15,896 bases of DNA from Puniceicoccales bacterium (GTDB lineage: Bacteria > Verrucomicrobiota > Verrucomicrobiia > Opitutales > JAIRLG01), in contig JAIRRP010000085.1 in assembly GCA_031255915.1 (NCBI GenBank), positions 1-15,896 on the forward strand, given 5' to 3'. This document shows, piece by piece, positions 8,034-15,008 of this stretch (positions are counted from its first letter, which is position 1; each line of letters opens with the position of its first letter). The position numbers were made by a program, and so were the translations under genes. Under the pieces are notes generated by a model. The model did no database searches. It saw only the letters and a list, made by a program, of their open reading frames with translations, and was not told the DNA's origin.

Positions 8034-8186
8034 CCCCTATCAATTCTATTTCCTGTGTCTTAGCACACTACCGCAGTATACTGTAACTAGTGGCTCGAAG
8101 CAATAATTGAGTCTAACCAATAACAAAATAAACGAACACTTCCGATTCTAATCAAAAAGTTATTGAAAAAAACTTTCTAAAGGGTC
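7801..8186 (-). repeat. Tandem duplication unit, copy 2 (gene F and its promoter)
   Basis: Partner of the unit at 7105-7496. The similarity continues at a lower level into the 3' ends of F and G, so the unit of duplication is about one gene plus promoter. Confidence 0.85.
8075..8128 (-). promoter_or_regulatory. Promoter module of Myb gene F
   Basis: A duplicate of the gene E promoter: TTTTGTTATTG (8118-8128), -35 TTGCTT (8098-8103), 17-bp spacer and -10 TATACT (8075-8080) on the minus strand. Confidence 0.68.
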
Positions 8187-8192
8187 CTTGCT

Positions 8193-8720
8193 CTATAACA
8201 ACCTCAAAAACTCACTCTCCTCGAACTGCATCGGCTTGGAATCACTGGGAAACGGAAGCTCCTTTATTGGAGGTTCATTGGAAAACCTATTGGCCTGTAT
8301 AGTTTCCTTAGGTATGCTTGATTTCTGAAGCATAAGAAAACAATGCCTATTCCTCAGCTGTACATAGGTACTACCAGGGAAGAATTCTTTTACAAAATAG
8401 CTCCATGCTCTACCATGTTTTTCGACCAACCACATCAAAAGCTCATCTTCTTCCGAAGAAAATTTTCTATGAAAGATATTTGGGTCGAGATAATGGCACC
8501 ATCTATCTCTACATTACCTGGCATTATAGCCAGGTAACCATTTTGCAACATACTCCCAATTCTTAGGCCCGTATTTTTGCACCGCCGCTATCAGTGCTTT
8601 ATCCTCTTCTGGAGTAAAATGTTGTCGCTTTTGCTTTCTTTTTTCAGCTAAAATCTCCCCAATATCCCCAGCGAAGCAGCACAGAATCATCATAAACCAT
8701 AGGCCCTTTCGTAATTTCAT
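8193..8720 (-). pseudogene. Myb-repeat paralogue G, interrupted by an in-frame stop
   Basis: The 176-codon reading frame aligns end to end with F. The start is ATG 8720 (MKLRKGLWFMMILCCFAGDIGEILA), fixed by the paralogues although the frame is open further upstream. Codon 69 is TAA (8514-8516), where every paralogue has Gln in the A-[KRE]-Q-C-[RK] motif of the recognition helix; a single C-to-T change (CAA to TAA) explains it. Downstream the frame continues intact: CRDRW, FSSEEDELL, FFPGSTYVQLRNR, and a tail ending SEFLRLL like gene F. Either the gene is newly dead or a 68-residue exported fragment with half a repeat is made. Its promoter (8765-8818) is intact. Confidence 0.85.
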
Positions 8721-8764
8721 TTTCTTCCATATTATTTTATTCCTACATCTTAGCTTACTACCAT

Positions 8765-8818
8765 AGGATACTAAAGTTAATGATTCGAAGTAATAATTCA
8801 CCCCAGACAATAGCAAAA
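8765..8818 (-). promoter_or_regulatory. Promoter module of Myb pseudogene G
   Basis: Minus strand: TTTTGCTATTG (8808-8818), -35-like TTACTT (8788-8793), 17-bp spacer, -10 TATCCT (8765-8770). The IS left end begins about 40 bp further upstream, so the module is not disrupted. Confidence 0.58.
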
Positions 8819-8860
8819 AGTTACGATAAGTTATTTTTCGTTTTTATCCTTTCTGCGCTA

Positions 8861-9682
8861 GAGGTTGTCGTCAAAAAAGGTTAACAAAGGGAAAAAGAGA
8901 AGGAGAAAGATGAAATGGAAAAAAGGACATAAGAGACATGACATAACAGATGAATCGTGGAACAAGATGGAAAGGTTGCTATCCGGGAGGAAAGGAACAA
9001 TTGGGCGACACGGCAGAGATAATCGACTCTTTATAAATGCAGTGTTTTGGATACTGAGGACTGGGGCACCCTGGAGGGACCTTCCGCCGGACTTTGGAGA
9101 TTGGAAAAACACACGCCGCAGATTCAGCCGATGGAGGGATCGCGGTGTATGGAAAAAATTGGTCGACAATCTGTATGGCGAGCCAGACCTGGAGTGGGTA
9201 ATGGTGAATTCCACGCCCATCAAAGTTCACCAGCATGGCGCCGAAGCGAATGGAGGCAGTCAGACAATGGCTCGCACAAAAGGGGGCTCCATACGAAATT
9301 ACATGTGGTCATAGATAAGGTTGGTCATCCGCTTAAAGTCATCGCAACAGAAGGCATAGAACCGGATTACAAGCGGGCACTGGAGTTGGTCGCATCCCTG
9401 GATGCCACTTGTGTTCTCGCTGACAAAGCCTATGATGCCGACGAAATCATCTTTTCTCACGCGGCATTGTTCCCATCATTTCGCCGAAGATCAACAGAAA
9501 ATCTCAATGCCCTTACGATAAAAATATCTACAAAAAGCGTCCTATCATTGAAAAATTTTTCCTTAAAATGAAAGAATGGCGTCCCATTTCCACTCAATAC
9601 TTTAAAAATATTCACTCCTTTGTTTCTGCATTCTATATCCGCTCCATCTCTCTTTGAGTTGCCTGGCTTTGACGATACCCTC
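8861..9682 (+). mobile_element. IS5-family (IS427-like) insertion sequence, inactive
   Basis: An element of about 822 bp holding one transposase gene. Left terminal repeat GAGGTTGTCGTCAAA (8861-8875) and the inverse of the right end (9668-9682; GAGGGTATCGTCAAA) agree at 13 of 15 positions. Both ends are flanked by TA (8859-8860 and 9683-9684) inside CTAG, which fits the YTAR target preference of IS5-type elements. The length suits the IS427 group. The left end faces the Myb array. The transposase is broken, so any movement would need enzyme from another copy. Confidence 0.85.
8910..9657 (+). pseudogene. IS5-family transposase, frameshifted and lacking the first catalytic Asp
   Basis: Best start is ATG 8910, after AAGGAG at 8900-8905. 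The product reads through three frames: 8910 to about 9275 (WNKMERLL, FWILRTGAPWRDLP, DLEWVMVNSTPIKVHQH), then GLHTKLHVVID through LADKAYDADEII, then from about 9470 VPIISPKINRK, RPIIEKFFLKMKEWR to the stop at 9655-9657. The first shift, at AAAAGGGGGC, lies near the usual ORF boundary of IS427-type elements and could be programmed. The second splits the region just after the second Asp and is probably a lesion. The first DDE Asp, normally in IDST, is Asn (VNST), while the DKAYD and IEKFF motifs remain. The enzyme should be dead even if full length were made. Confidence 0.85.
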
Positions 9683-9704
9683 TAGCTATGAGATGTTTGC
9701 AAAT

Positions 9705-9721
9705 TTTGAATTTTATTCAAA
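9705..9721. repeat. Short perfect inverted repeat upstream of the cyclase gene
   Basis: TTTGAAT and ATTCAAA (7 bp each) around TTT, about 75 bp before ATG 9794. It could be an operator or chance; no clear promoter is visible in this AT-rich gap (9686-9793). Confidence 0.3.
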
Positions 9722-9793
9722 GCACGCTTGGAAAACCTTGCGTTTTTCAGAACAAAACTTATTCATTTCCTCTAGAATCTAGAAGGAAGAAAT

Positions 9794-11414
9794 ATGAGTG
9801 ATGGAATGGGTAGGATAGGGCTGCAGCCTTCAATAATCGGTGGCACTTCAAGCCCTTCGTCCGGTATCCATCAAAACGTAAACGTTAATCAGATCATTGC
9901 CTCAGGGGTAGGCAAAAAATCTGTGGTTCCTGATGGTCACCTTCAAAATTATTGGCTCTAAAAATTAAGCCAAGTCCAGCTTTAGCAGGAAAGAGTGCGC
10001 CAAATCTAGAAGATACAATCCTGAAAAATGGCGTCCAGATGACGCCAGGCATGTATCTGCAATGCTTAAGTGCCGATGATCAAAAAATCTTAAAATGCAA
10101 GGCTAACACACGCATGGAGGGGATACGTACTAATCAGAATCAGACCTTCCCAATTGTATCGGGAAATTTTAAAGCCGATGGAGTAATTCCCCGCATGGAT
10201 TATGGATTCGCACAGGCCTGTGCAACGTCAGCGCAGAATGGCTCCACTTTTATTATGCGAGGGGTGAATCCATCTTCTCTGGGAGATGGTGGTGCCTTGA
10301 CACATCCCGAGAGATATGCTCCCAAACCCATGACCTGCCACGCCAAGAGCAGCGAGTTCGGCTTTACCAAAGGTCTTGTGCCGGCCAATCCACAATTTCC
10401 CGTCCGGCTTATGTCGACATAAATGGTGACAAGTACAAAGGTGCGTTTAAAGACGTCAACAAGACGCTGGGAAGAGCTGAGGCGTGTACAAACCCAATTA
10501 CCGCAGATGATGGAAGTGAAGAGGGAAAAGCATTGCACCTGAAGACGACAATCAGTAGCCAAGACTGTCACGTTTATCAAGGAACATTTTCAAAAGATGG
10601 CACAACCTATCGTTACCAAGTCGCCATACCGGCCAATACGCAGGCTGACGCAGTTCAGCAGGCAATTCAAGGCAGATTACAAGATCATGAGCATCTAGGC
10701 TCTTACCTTAAAGTTTATGAAGATCCGAAGCCGACGGATGCCAATCCGAATTGGGCAGAAGTAACGAATTTAAGCACTATGAATCTTTCAGCAGCAGATT
10801 TTGCTCAAGCTAAACCGGAACCGACCCTTGTCATCGGCCTTCCGAAAGATACCAAAGGCAGTCAACAGAAGACAGAGCGCTACTACGTCTCGGACTACGA
10901 TGTGTACGCCATAGCACACACGCAAGCGCAAACCATTGCTTCAGGTCAGGCTCCGGGGGTGATGCAGAGCGAGGTGCTGCAAAAAGATTGGCCGAATTGC
11001 GGAGAGTTCGCCGACAACCGAGACAAAGCGGCCATCAACTTCGTGAATGCTTTGCTCCTTTCCCCAGGTAGGGGAGCATTTCCCGAACAAGCGCTCGCGG
11101 AATACCAAAAAAATTATGACTCTAATCACCGCGATCGGCCGATTCAGCACGCTGCCGCTGCGGCCGGTATAGTAACGACGAAGAAGGAAGGAGGGCTAGA
11201 AGGTTTTTCCGTCCCTGATTTCCCTCTGTGGGTTGTGGAGAGTGAAGGACCTTCACAACCTGGAAACGTTATTAAGTTAGAGAATGCTGGAGATTTAGCT
11301 GCCTACATGATTAATCTGAGTACTGACAAAAACAAGTGCGCAGAAGCCATATTCAACAGCAAGGTACTCGATTTCTGTGTTAATGATCTTATAAGGCCTA
11401 TGGATGCAGCCTAA
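9794..11414 (+). pseudogene. ExoY/CyaA/edema-factor-type adenylyl cyclase toxin, two frameshifts
   Basis: One gene split over three frames. It starts at ATG 9794 with a strong site (AGAAGGAAG) and 54 Ser/Gly-rich residues to TAA 9959. The second frame, open from 9934 to 10422, holds RGVNPSS and KPMTCHAKSSEFG with PANPQFP, matching the ATP-site segment of CyaA and edema factor (VNP; TKG...HAKSSDWG; PVNPN); Lys sits five residues before the His as in the toxins. The third frame, open by 10380 and running to TAA 11414, holds SDYDVYAIAH (toxin T/A-D-x-D-x-F-A-I, the two metal-binding Asp) and later IQHAAAAAG with FPLWVVE. Relatives are secreted cyclases that a host factor (calmodulin or actin) switches on. 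There is no Sec signal; the disordered N-terminus would suit type III export. The Asn expected six residues after the His is absent. Assembly error is an alternative to decay. Confidence 0.8.
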
Positions 11415-11456
11415 TGTGAAACGGAATTTAACAACCTAAAATTTTTTTCTTGACAA

Positions 11457-12623
11457 ATGTTAACATCAGAAAACAAAGACGAAATGGACGCTTTACCGCC
11501 ACAATCGTTACCGGAGGATCTGGCTCGCCATGGGGCAGGATTGACCTTCGTCGAGAAACAGCTGCAGAACTCTGCAGCTTCAGCTATCGATGCCTTGGCG
11601 ATGGACCCGAATCGTCTCCTACTCCTGAAGCTCGAGGACACCCCATCGGGACGTCTCCCCATGCATCTTCTGGAGGAAGTGCATCATATGGTAGCCGCAG
11701 CCGGTACACCGTATGCGGAAGGAGAACGAGATCTATCCCTCTATCAGAAATGGCGCGATCTGTACTATGGAGAATGCCGTCAGAATTCCAATTGGACAAA
11801 TACGAAGTTAAAGAGCTTGCATCCTGAATATACACATCTCGCGATGATTCAAGACCTTCTCCATGTTATAAAACACACGCCGGATGTTCCCAAAGCAGGT
11901 CATTTTGGATTTATTTTAGCCTCAGTGCGTGGAAAGTCATTAATTGCCAAAAGAATCCCTGATTCTGACACAATCAGTACCTTGGCCCTCTATGCCTTCG
12001 CTCATTTCATCGTGCCTGTAGATGGACATCCCTCCGTGGTTTCACAGGTAACGGATAGGACAATACAGGAAGGTATCTTTTCTGTACTGTCTGCCCTCTG
12101 CAATAATCCAGCCAATACCGGCGACGTCCGCGGGGCCTTCCTGCTGCTGGCCATGTATTCCGTTTTGGAGCTGCACATGCCCTTTAAATCGCGTATGGAT
12201 CAGATGAGGGACTTTTTCTTCTTCCATATTCAGCCGAAGCAGAATGAAAGGGTAAAGGAAAATTTGCTTCACCTCTTTTTCCTGTTGGCCGAAAGTGATC
12301 CGACGCGCTACGGTAATCCTGAAGAGGGCAAGGCGATCGTAAAGCATGCGCAATCCGTTCTGCTGGTTTCCTGCCCTTACATCAGTGAATCTCTGACACT
12401 CATCTGGAGTCAACACATGCAATCACTAGTAGATGCTTATCGCTCAAAGAAACTGAAAGACTTTGACATTACCTGGATGAAGAAAGAGGCACAGGCGCTC
12501 ATTACGCCCAGCGACCCTGATGCGCCCCGATGCCATCCTTCGGCTCATTCTGTATTGAGAAGCAGATTACAGAACTCTAGTGTATGGTGTATTCGCCGCC
12601 GTTTTCGCCGTAGAGTAGCTTAG
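11457..12623 (+). CDS. Unrecognised 388-residue protein next to the cyclase relic
   Basis: No family recognised. It begins 42 bp after the cyclase stop at the first ATG after an in-frame stop (TGA just upstream). There is no ribosome-binding site, and ATG 11484 is an alternative. The sequence looks mostly alpha-helical and soluble, with a moderately hydrophobic middle (for example FGFILASV and TLALYAFAHFIV) but no convincing membrane segment or signal peptide. The last 30 or so residues (HSVLRSRLQNSS...RRRFRRRVA) are Arg-rich and unlike the rest, so the original C-terminus may have been lost to a frameshift. Its place beside a secreted-toxin gene makes a partner or second effector possible, on context alone. 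Confidence 0.6.
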   Translation: MLTSENKDEMDALPPQSLPEDLARHGAGLTFVEKQLQNSAASAIDALAMDPNRLLLLKLEDTPSGRLPMHLLEEVHHMVAAAGTPYAEGERDLSLYQKWRDLYYGECRQNSNWTNTKLKSLHPEYTHLAMIQDLLHVIKHTPDVPKAGHFGFILASVRGKSLIAKRIPDSDTISTLALYAFAHFIVPVDGHPSVVSQVTDRTIQEGIFSVLSALCNNPANTGDVRGAFLLLAMYSVLELHMPFKSRMDQMRDFFFFHIQPKQNERVKENLLHLFFLLAESDPTRYGNPEEGKAIVKHAQSVLLVSCPYISESLTLIWSQHMQSLVDAYRSKKLKDFDITWMKKEAQALITPSDPDAPRCHPSAHSVLRSRLQNSSVWCIRRRFRRRVA

Positions 12624-12901
12624 GTATTTCTAATTTCTTCAGAAAGTCGAAGCATGCTGGTTGAGCCGGGTGCACTCGATGCAATAGGAGCCCTTCAGAG
12701 GCTAAGATGGAGAAGTATTACAAATGTCAGCGCCACACAAAACGTGGAGGCTGAGTTGATTTCTCGCTTTATGAGATATAGGATGCCAATTTAATCCTTG
12801 ATGTTAACGGCCACTCTCGCGGACGTCATTCCCCTGGCGATGCATATTTTGGTGGACAACCAGGGCAGTGGACGCTGTAGTAATACACAAGGAAGTAAGC
12901 T
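12624..12901 (+). other. Gap with a 46-codon open frame, possibly a decayed gene end
   Basis: The 278 bp between two unknown genes have no promoter or terminator I can support. ATG 12654 opens a 46-codon frame (MLVEPGALDAIGALQRL... to TAA 12792-12794) in the same frame as the upstream 388-residue gene. Its amphipathic, protein-like composition suggests a remnant of that gene's tail. It lacks a ribosome-binding site. The segment ends with GGAAG, which serves the gene at 12902. Confidence 0.3.
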
Positions 12902-13468
12902 ATGAAGCCAGAATATACTAGGGAATTTGAAATCATCAAAGAATACATTGCCTATCATAACAGATTGCCCGATACTCTGAAGATTTTGGAACAGAGTAGG
13001 GACTCAGAGGTATTATGTGGCCTATTGGATTTGTTCACAAAAGAAAATAGTAACATAAAGGGTTTTTTCGATGAACTTTACCGTACGCTTAAGCTTGGAT
13101 TCTCTCCGAGACAAATCATAGAAGCACTCTCCGAGAATGGAAGATTTGATGCTGTCTACGAGGTGGCAAGCCATATGTTTTACTACATATGTTGGTTTAT
13201 GTTAGATGGCTTTTGGGCTTCTGAATTGGGAAGGAGCTATTTTCCAGAATTTCGCCAGATGTTCGATAAGGTTCGTCCTAAGTATGCTGCGGAGTTTTTG
13301 CAAGGCATGAAGATGTATTGCGACAGACCGGAAGAGGAAAACATGCTACTGGCACTCCGGAGGGACATGCGGAGATGGCAAAGGAAAGATTGCCTTTCTA
13401 CAGATGCCCTTTTACGTCTTATAGAACAAGAGAATAAAGATGGATCATTAAAGGAATTCTACGACTAG
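12902..13468 (+). CDS. Unrecognised 188-residue protein, possibly 3'-truncated
   Basis: ATG 12902 follows AAGGAAG at a good distance, so the start is well supported. The protein is charged and helical, with an aromatic central stretch (MFYYICWFMLDGFW) too short and polar to be a confident membrane anchor. No domain is recognised. The last codons and the TAG stop lie inside a stretch that resembles the beginning of the rpn gene at 13755 (CTAGACCC, AAGAATGATCTGACC), so the original 3' end may have been replaced when that fragment arrived. Confidence 0.6.
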   Translation: MKPEYTREFEIIKEYIAYHNRLPDTLKILEQSRDSEVLCGLLDLFTKENSNIKGFFDELYRTLKLGFSPRQIIEALSENGRFDAVYEVASHMFYYICWFMLDGFWASELGRSYFPEFRQMFDKVRPKYAAEFLQGMKMYCDRPEEENMLLALRRDMRRWQRKDCLSTDALLRLIEQENKDGSLKEFYD

Positions 13469-13512
13469 ACCCCAAGAATGATCTGACCCTCAATCAAAAT
13501 CCTTCGGCGGAA
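13453..13512 (+). pseudogene. 5' scrap of a second rpn-type gene
   Basis: AAGAATGATCTGACC at 13475-13489 and the flanking CTAGACCC and TTCGGC with GGAA match the start of the rpn gene at 13755-13822. In frame the copy reads LDPKNDLTLNQ, against FLDPKNDLTFKRLFG in the intact gene. Only about 55 bp remain recognisable. It lies 0.3 kb upstream in direct orientation. Confidence 0.75.
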
Positions 13513-13680
13513 TCGACTGTCCATTATTAATCTGCTGTTTATCTGGATTTTTTAGACGCTTATGGGAAAGTTTCGATAGGCACCACTAGGTGCGTAAAGA
13601 TGCAGTAAGATGTTTTCAGATTTACCATGCACGATGTGAATGAGAATCAAGGTCATTTGGAAAGATTGATCATTGAACTT

Positions 13681-13702
13681 AATTTTTCTGTCCGGAAAAA
13701 TT
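13681..13702. repeat. Perfect 8-bp inverted repeat upstream of rpn
   Basis: AATTTTTC and GAAAAATT around TGTCCG, followed by TTTTATTT. It could form a weak hairpin. It lies 53 bp before ATG 13755, so an operator or an attenuator is possible; the stem is too AT-rich to call a terminator. Confidence 0.3.
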
Positions 13703-13754
13703 TTATTTCCAACAGAGAAAAACTGGCCTAGAATGGAACAAAAAAGGATTCCTC

Positions 13755-14747
13755 ATGAGAAGATTTCTAGACCCGAAGAATGATCTGACCTTCAAGCGTC
13801 TGTTCGGCACGGAACAGAATAAAGAGATACTAATTGCATTTCTGAATGATATTTTCGCCGGCGTGCATGAGCCCCTCGTGGAAGTGGAATTCTTGAAAAC
13901 CATTCAAGATCCAGAGATTGCCATCATGCGGCAGAGCATCGTCGACGTACTGTGTCGCGACGCCGAAGGCAAGCAGTACATCATCGAGATGCAGTGCGCT
14001 CTGGATTCATCCTTTTTGAAGCGCGCCTGCTACTACGCCAGCCGGGCCTATGTGAGCCAGGTAACGTCCGGGAAACCCTTCAGTCAACTGAAGCAGGTGA
14101 TTTTTCTGGCGATATTTAAGGACCAATTATTTCCGAGAAAAGGGGCATATTTATCGCATCACAAGATACAGGATATCCATACGGGCGAATGCGACATCGA
14201 TGCCTTCAGCTTCAGCTTTCTGGAGCTCGGGAAGATCGACAAGAGCTTTAATGAATGCCAGGACATGATCGAAAAATGGGCCTATTTCTTCCAGCATGCG
14301 TCGGAAACCGATTCCGACTCATTGGAGGAAATTATACAAAATTACCCGGTATTGGGAAATGCCTACAATGCCCTTGGGGAATGGGGCTACGACAATGCGG
14401 AATTGCTCGAATATGACCGTTACGCCATGAAGGCTGATGAAATCGCCACCGGCCTATCCGACGCTGAAGTTAAAGGACTTAACAGAGGACTTGCTAAGGG
14501 ATTGGCTAAAGGAATGGCCAAGGGTCTCGCCAAAGGTAAGGCCGAAGGGCTGGCCAAAGGCAAAGCTAAAGGTCTCGCTAAGGGCAAGGCAGAAGGCCTC
14601 GCCGAGGGCAAAGCTGAAGCCACACGAGCCATGGTCATGAAGCTTCATCAACAAGGCATCGATCTAAGCGTCATCGCCGGGGCGTCGAATTTGTCGCCTG
14701 AAGAAATCAAACAGATTTTGATGAAAGCGGGTATGATGAAAGAATGA
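13755..14747 (+). CDS. Rpn/PDDEXK_2-family nuclease (transposase-like)
   Basis: Complete 330-residue member of the Rpn family of PD-(D/E)XK nucleases, which promote RecA-independent recombination in E. coli and are scattered among host-associated bacteria. The signature start FLDPKNDLTFKRLFG is present. The catalytic core has the Asp of SIVDVLC (about 56-62) and the E-x-Q of YIIEMQCA (about 76-83), then the conserved FLKRACYYASRAYVSQ. Residues 241-288 are a low-complexity run of LAKG/KAEG units, then a putative helix-turn-helix (IDLSVIAGASNLSPEEIKQIL), the usual C-terminal plan. The start follows AAAGGA. A scrap of a second copy lies upstream. The gene is probably a mobile passenger rather than part of the neighbouring units. 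Confidence 0.9.
   Translation: MRRFLDPKNDLTFKRLFGTEQNKEILIAFLNDIFAGVHEPLVEVEFLKTIQDPEIAIMRQSIVDVLCRDAEGKQYIIEMQCALDSSFLKRACYYASRAYVSQVTSGKPFSQLKQVIFLAIFKDQLFPRKGAYLSHHKIQDIHTGECDIDAFSFSFLELGKIDKSFNECQDMIEKWAYFFQHASETDSDSLEEIIQNYPVLGNAYNALGEWGYDNAELLEYDRYAMKADEIATGLSDAEVKGLNRGLAKGLAKGMAKGLAKGKAEGLAKGKAKGLAKGKAEGLAEGKAEATRAMVMKLHQQGIDLSVIAGASNLSPEEIKQILMKAGMMKE
14475..14618 (+). repeat. Short-period repeat encoding Lys/Gly/Ala units in rpn
   Basis: Twelve-base units encode G-L-A-K, G-K-A-E and similar tetrapeptides in tandem. Synonymous codons vary between units (GGT/GGC/GGG, GCT/GCC), so the repeat is kept at protein level and is not a fresh slippage product. Unit number is likely to vary between strains. 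Confidence 0.85.
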
Positions 14748-14895
14748 CAAGGCGATGAGGAACGAGTGCCATGCGCAGCTTTGAGGATAATTCGTTATTT
14801 TCTATTCTTTTGCCTAGCTTTAACCCTAACTGCCTCGCTTGGGAAACAAAATACCGCAACAGATAAGACCTCATTTGCGCTCTCTCTAGCTTTTT

Positions 14896-14985
14896 TCACC
14901 TACGCCGAAAGAATCGCAACAGCGACTTCGATGGTACTTGGATTTTTATCTTTTTCTTGGAGTGAAATTCCTTAGGGCGAAAATC
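14896..14985 (-). pseudogene. 3' scrap duplicated from the gene at 15009-15665
   Basis: Minus-strand reading gives KEFHSKK, then SKSLLRFFRRR and a TGA stop, against REFHSKK and SKSLLRFFRRK plus stop at the C-terminus of the neighbouring gene. The two DNA stretches (14896-14975 and 15009-15090) are in direct orientation 113 bp apart. An in-frame stop precedes the fragment. The plus-strand frame from 14766, with a hydrophobic start, overlaps it and has no independent support. Confidence 0.78.
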
Positions 14986-15008
14986 TCATTCGCATTCTTG
15001 GCTCAATA

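Noticed and set aside
3086..8720. Lipoprotein signals in the Myb proteins (Cys pair in LCC)
   Set aside because: The residues before Cys (V-V-L) do not fit a lipobox, and the Cys lies inside the hydrophobic core; signal peptidase I cleavage after about residue 25 is more likely.
8721..8816. Upstream extension of Myb paralogue G to an ATG at 8816
   Set aside because: The extension covers the shared promoter module, and all paralogues start at the MKL position (8720).
8865..8909. TTG 8865 as the transposase start
   Set aside because: It lies inside the terminal inverted repeat. ATG 8910 has AAGGAG just before it and begins where family members do.
10381..10422. Programmed -1 frameshift at TTTCCC in the cyclase gene
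   Set aside because: The slippery-type run is not in the phase needed for the X-XXY-YYZ mechanism, and a second break exists upstream, so decay or sequence error is likelier.
13627..13731. 34-codon frame upstream of rpn
   Set aside because: No ribosome-binding site, no recognisable motif, and it covers the inverted repeat at 13681-13702.
14475..14618. CRISPR-like or minisatellite array
   Set aside because: The repeat is coding, has no spacers, and varies at synonymous sites; it is the low-complexity tail common in Rpn proteins.
14766..14975. Plus-strand 69-codon frame with a hydrophobic N-terminus
   Set aside because: Its second half is antisense to the duplicated 3' scrap at 14896-14985, and no ribosome-binding site or homology supports it.
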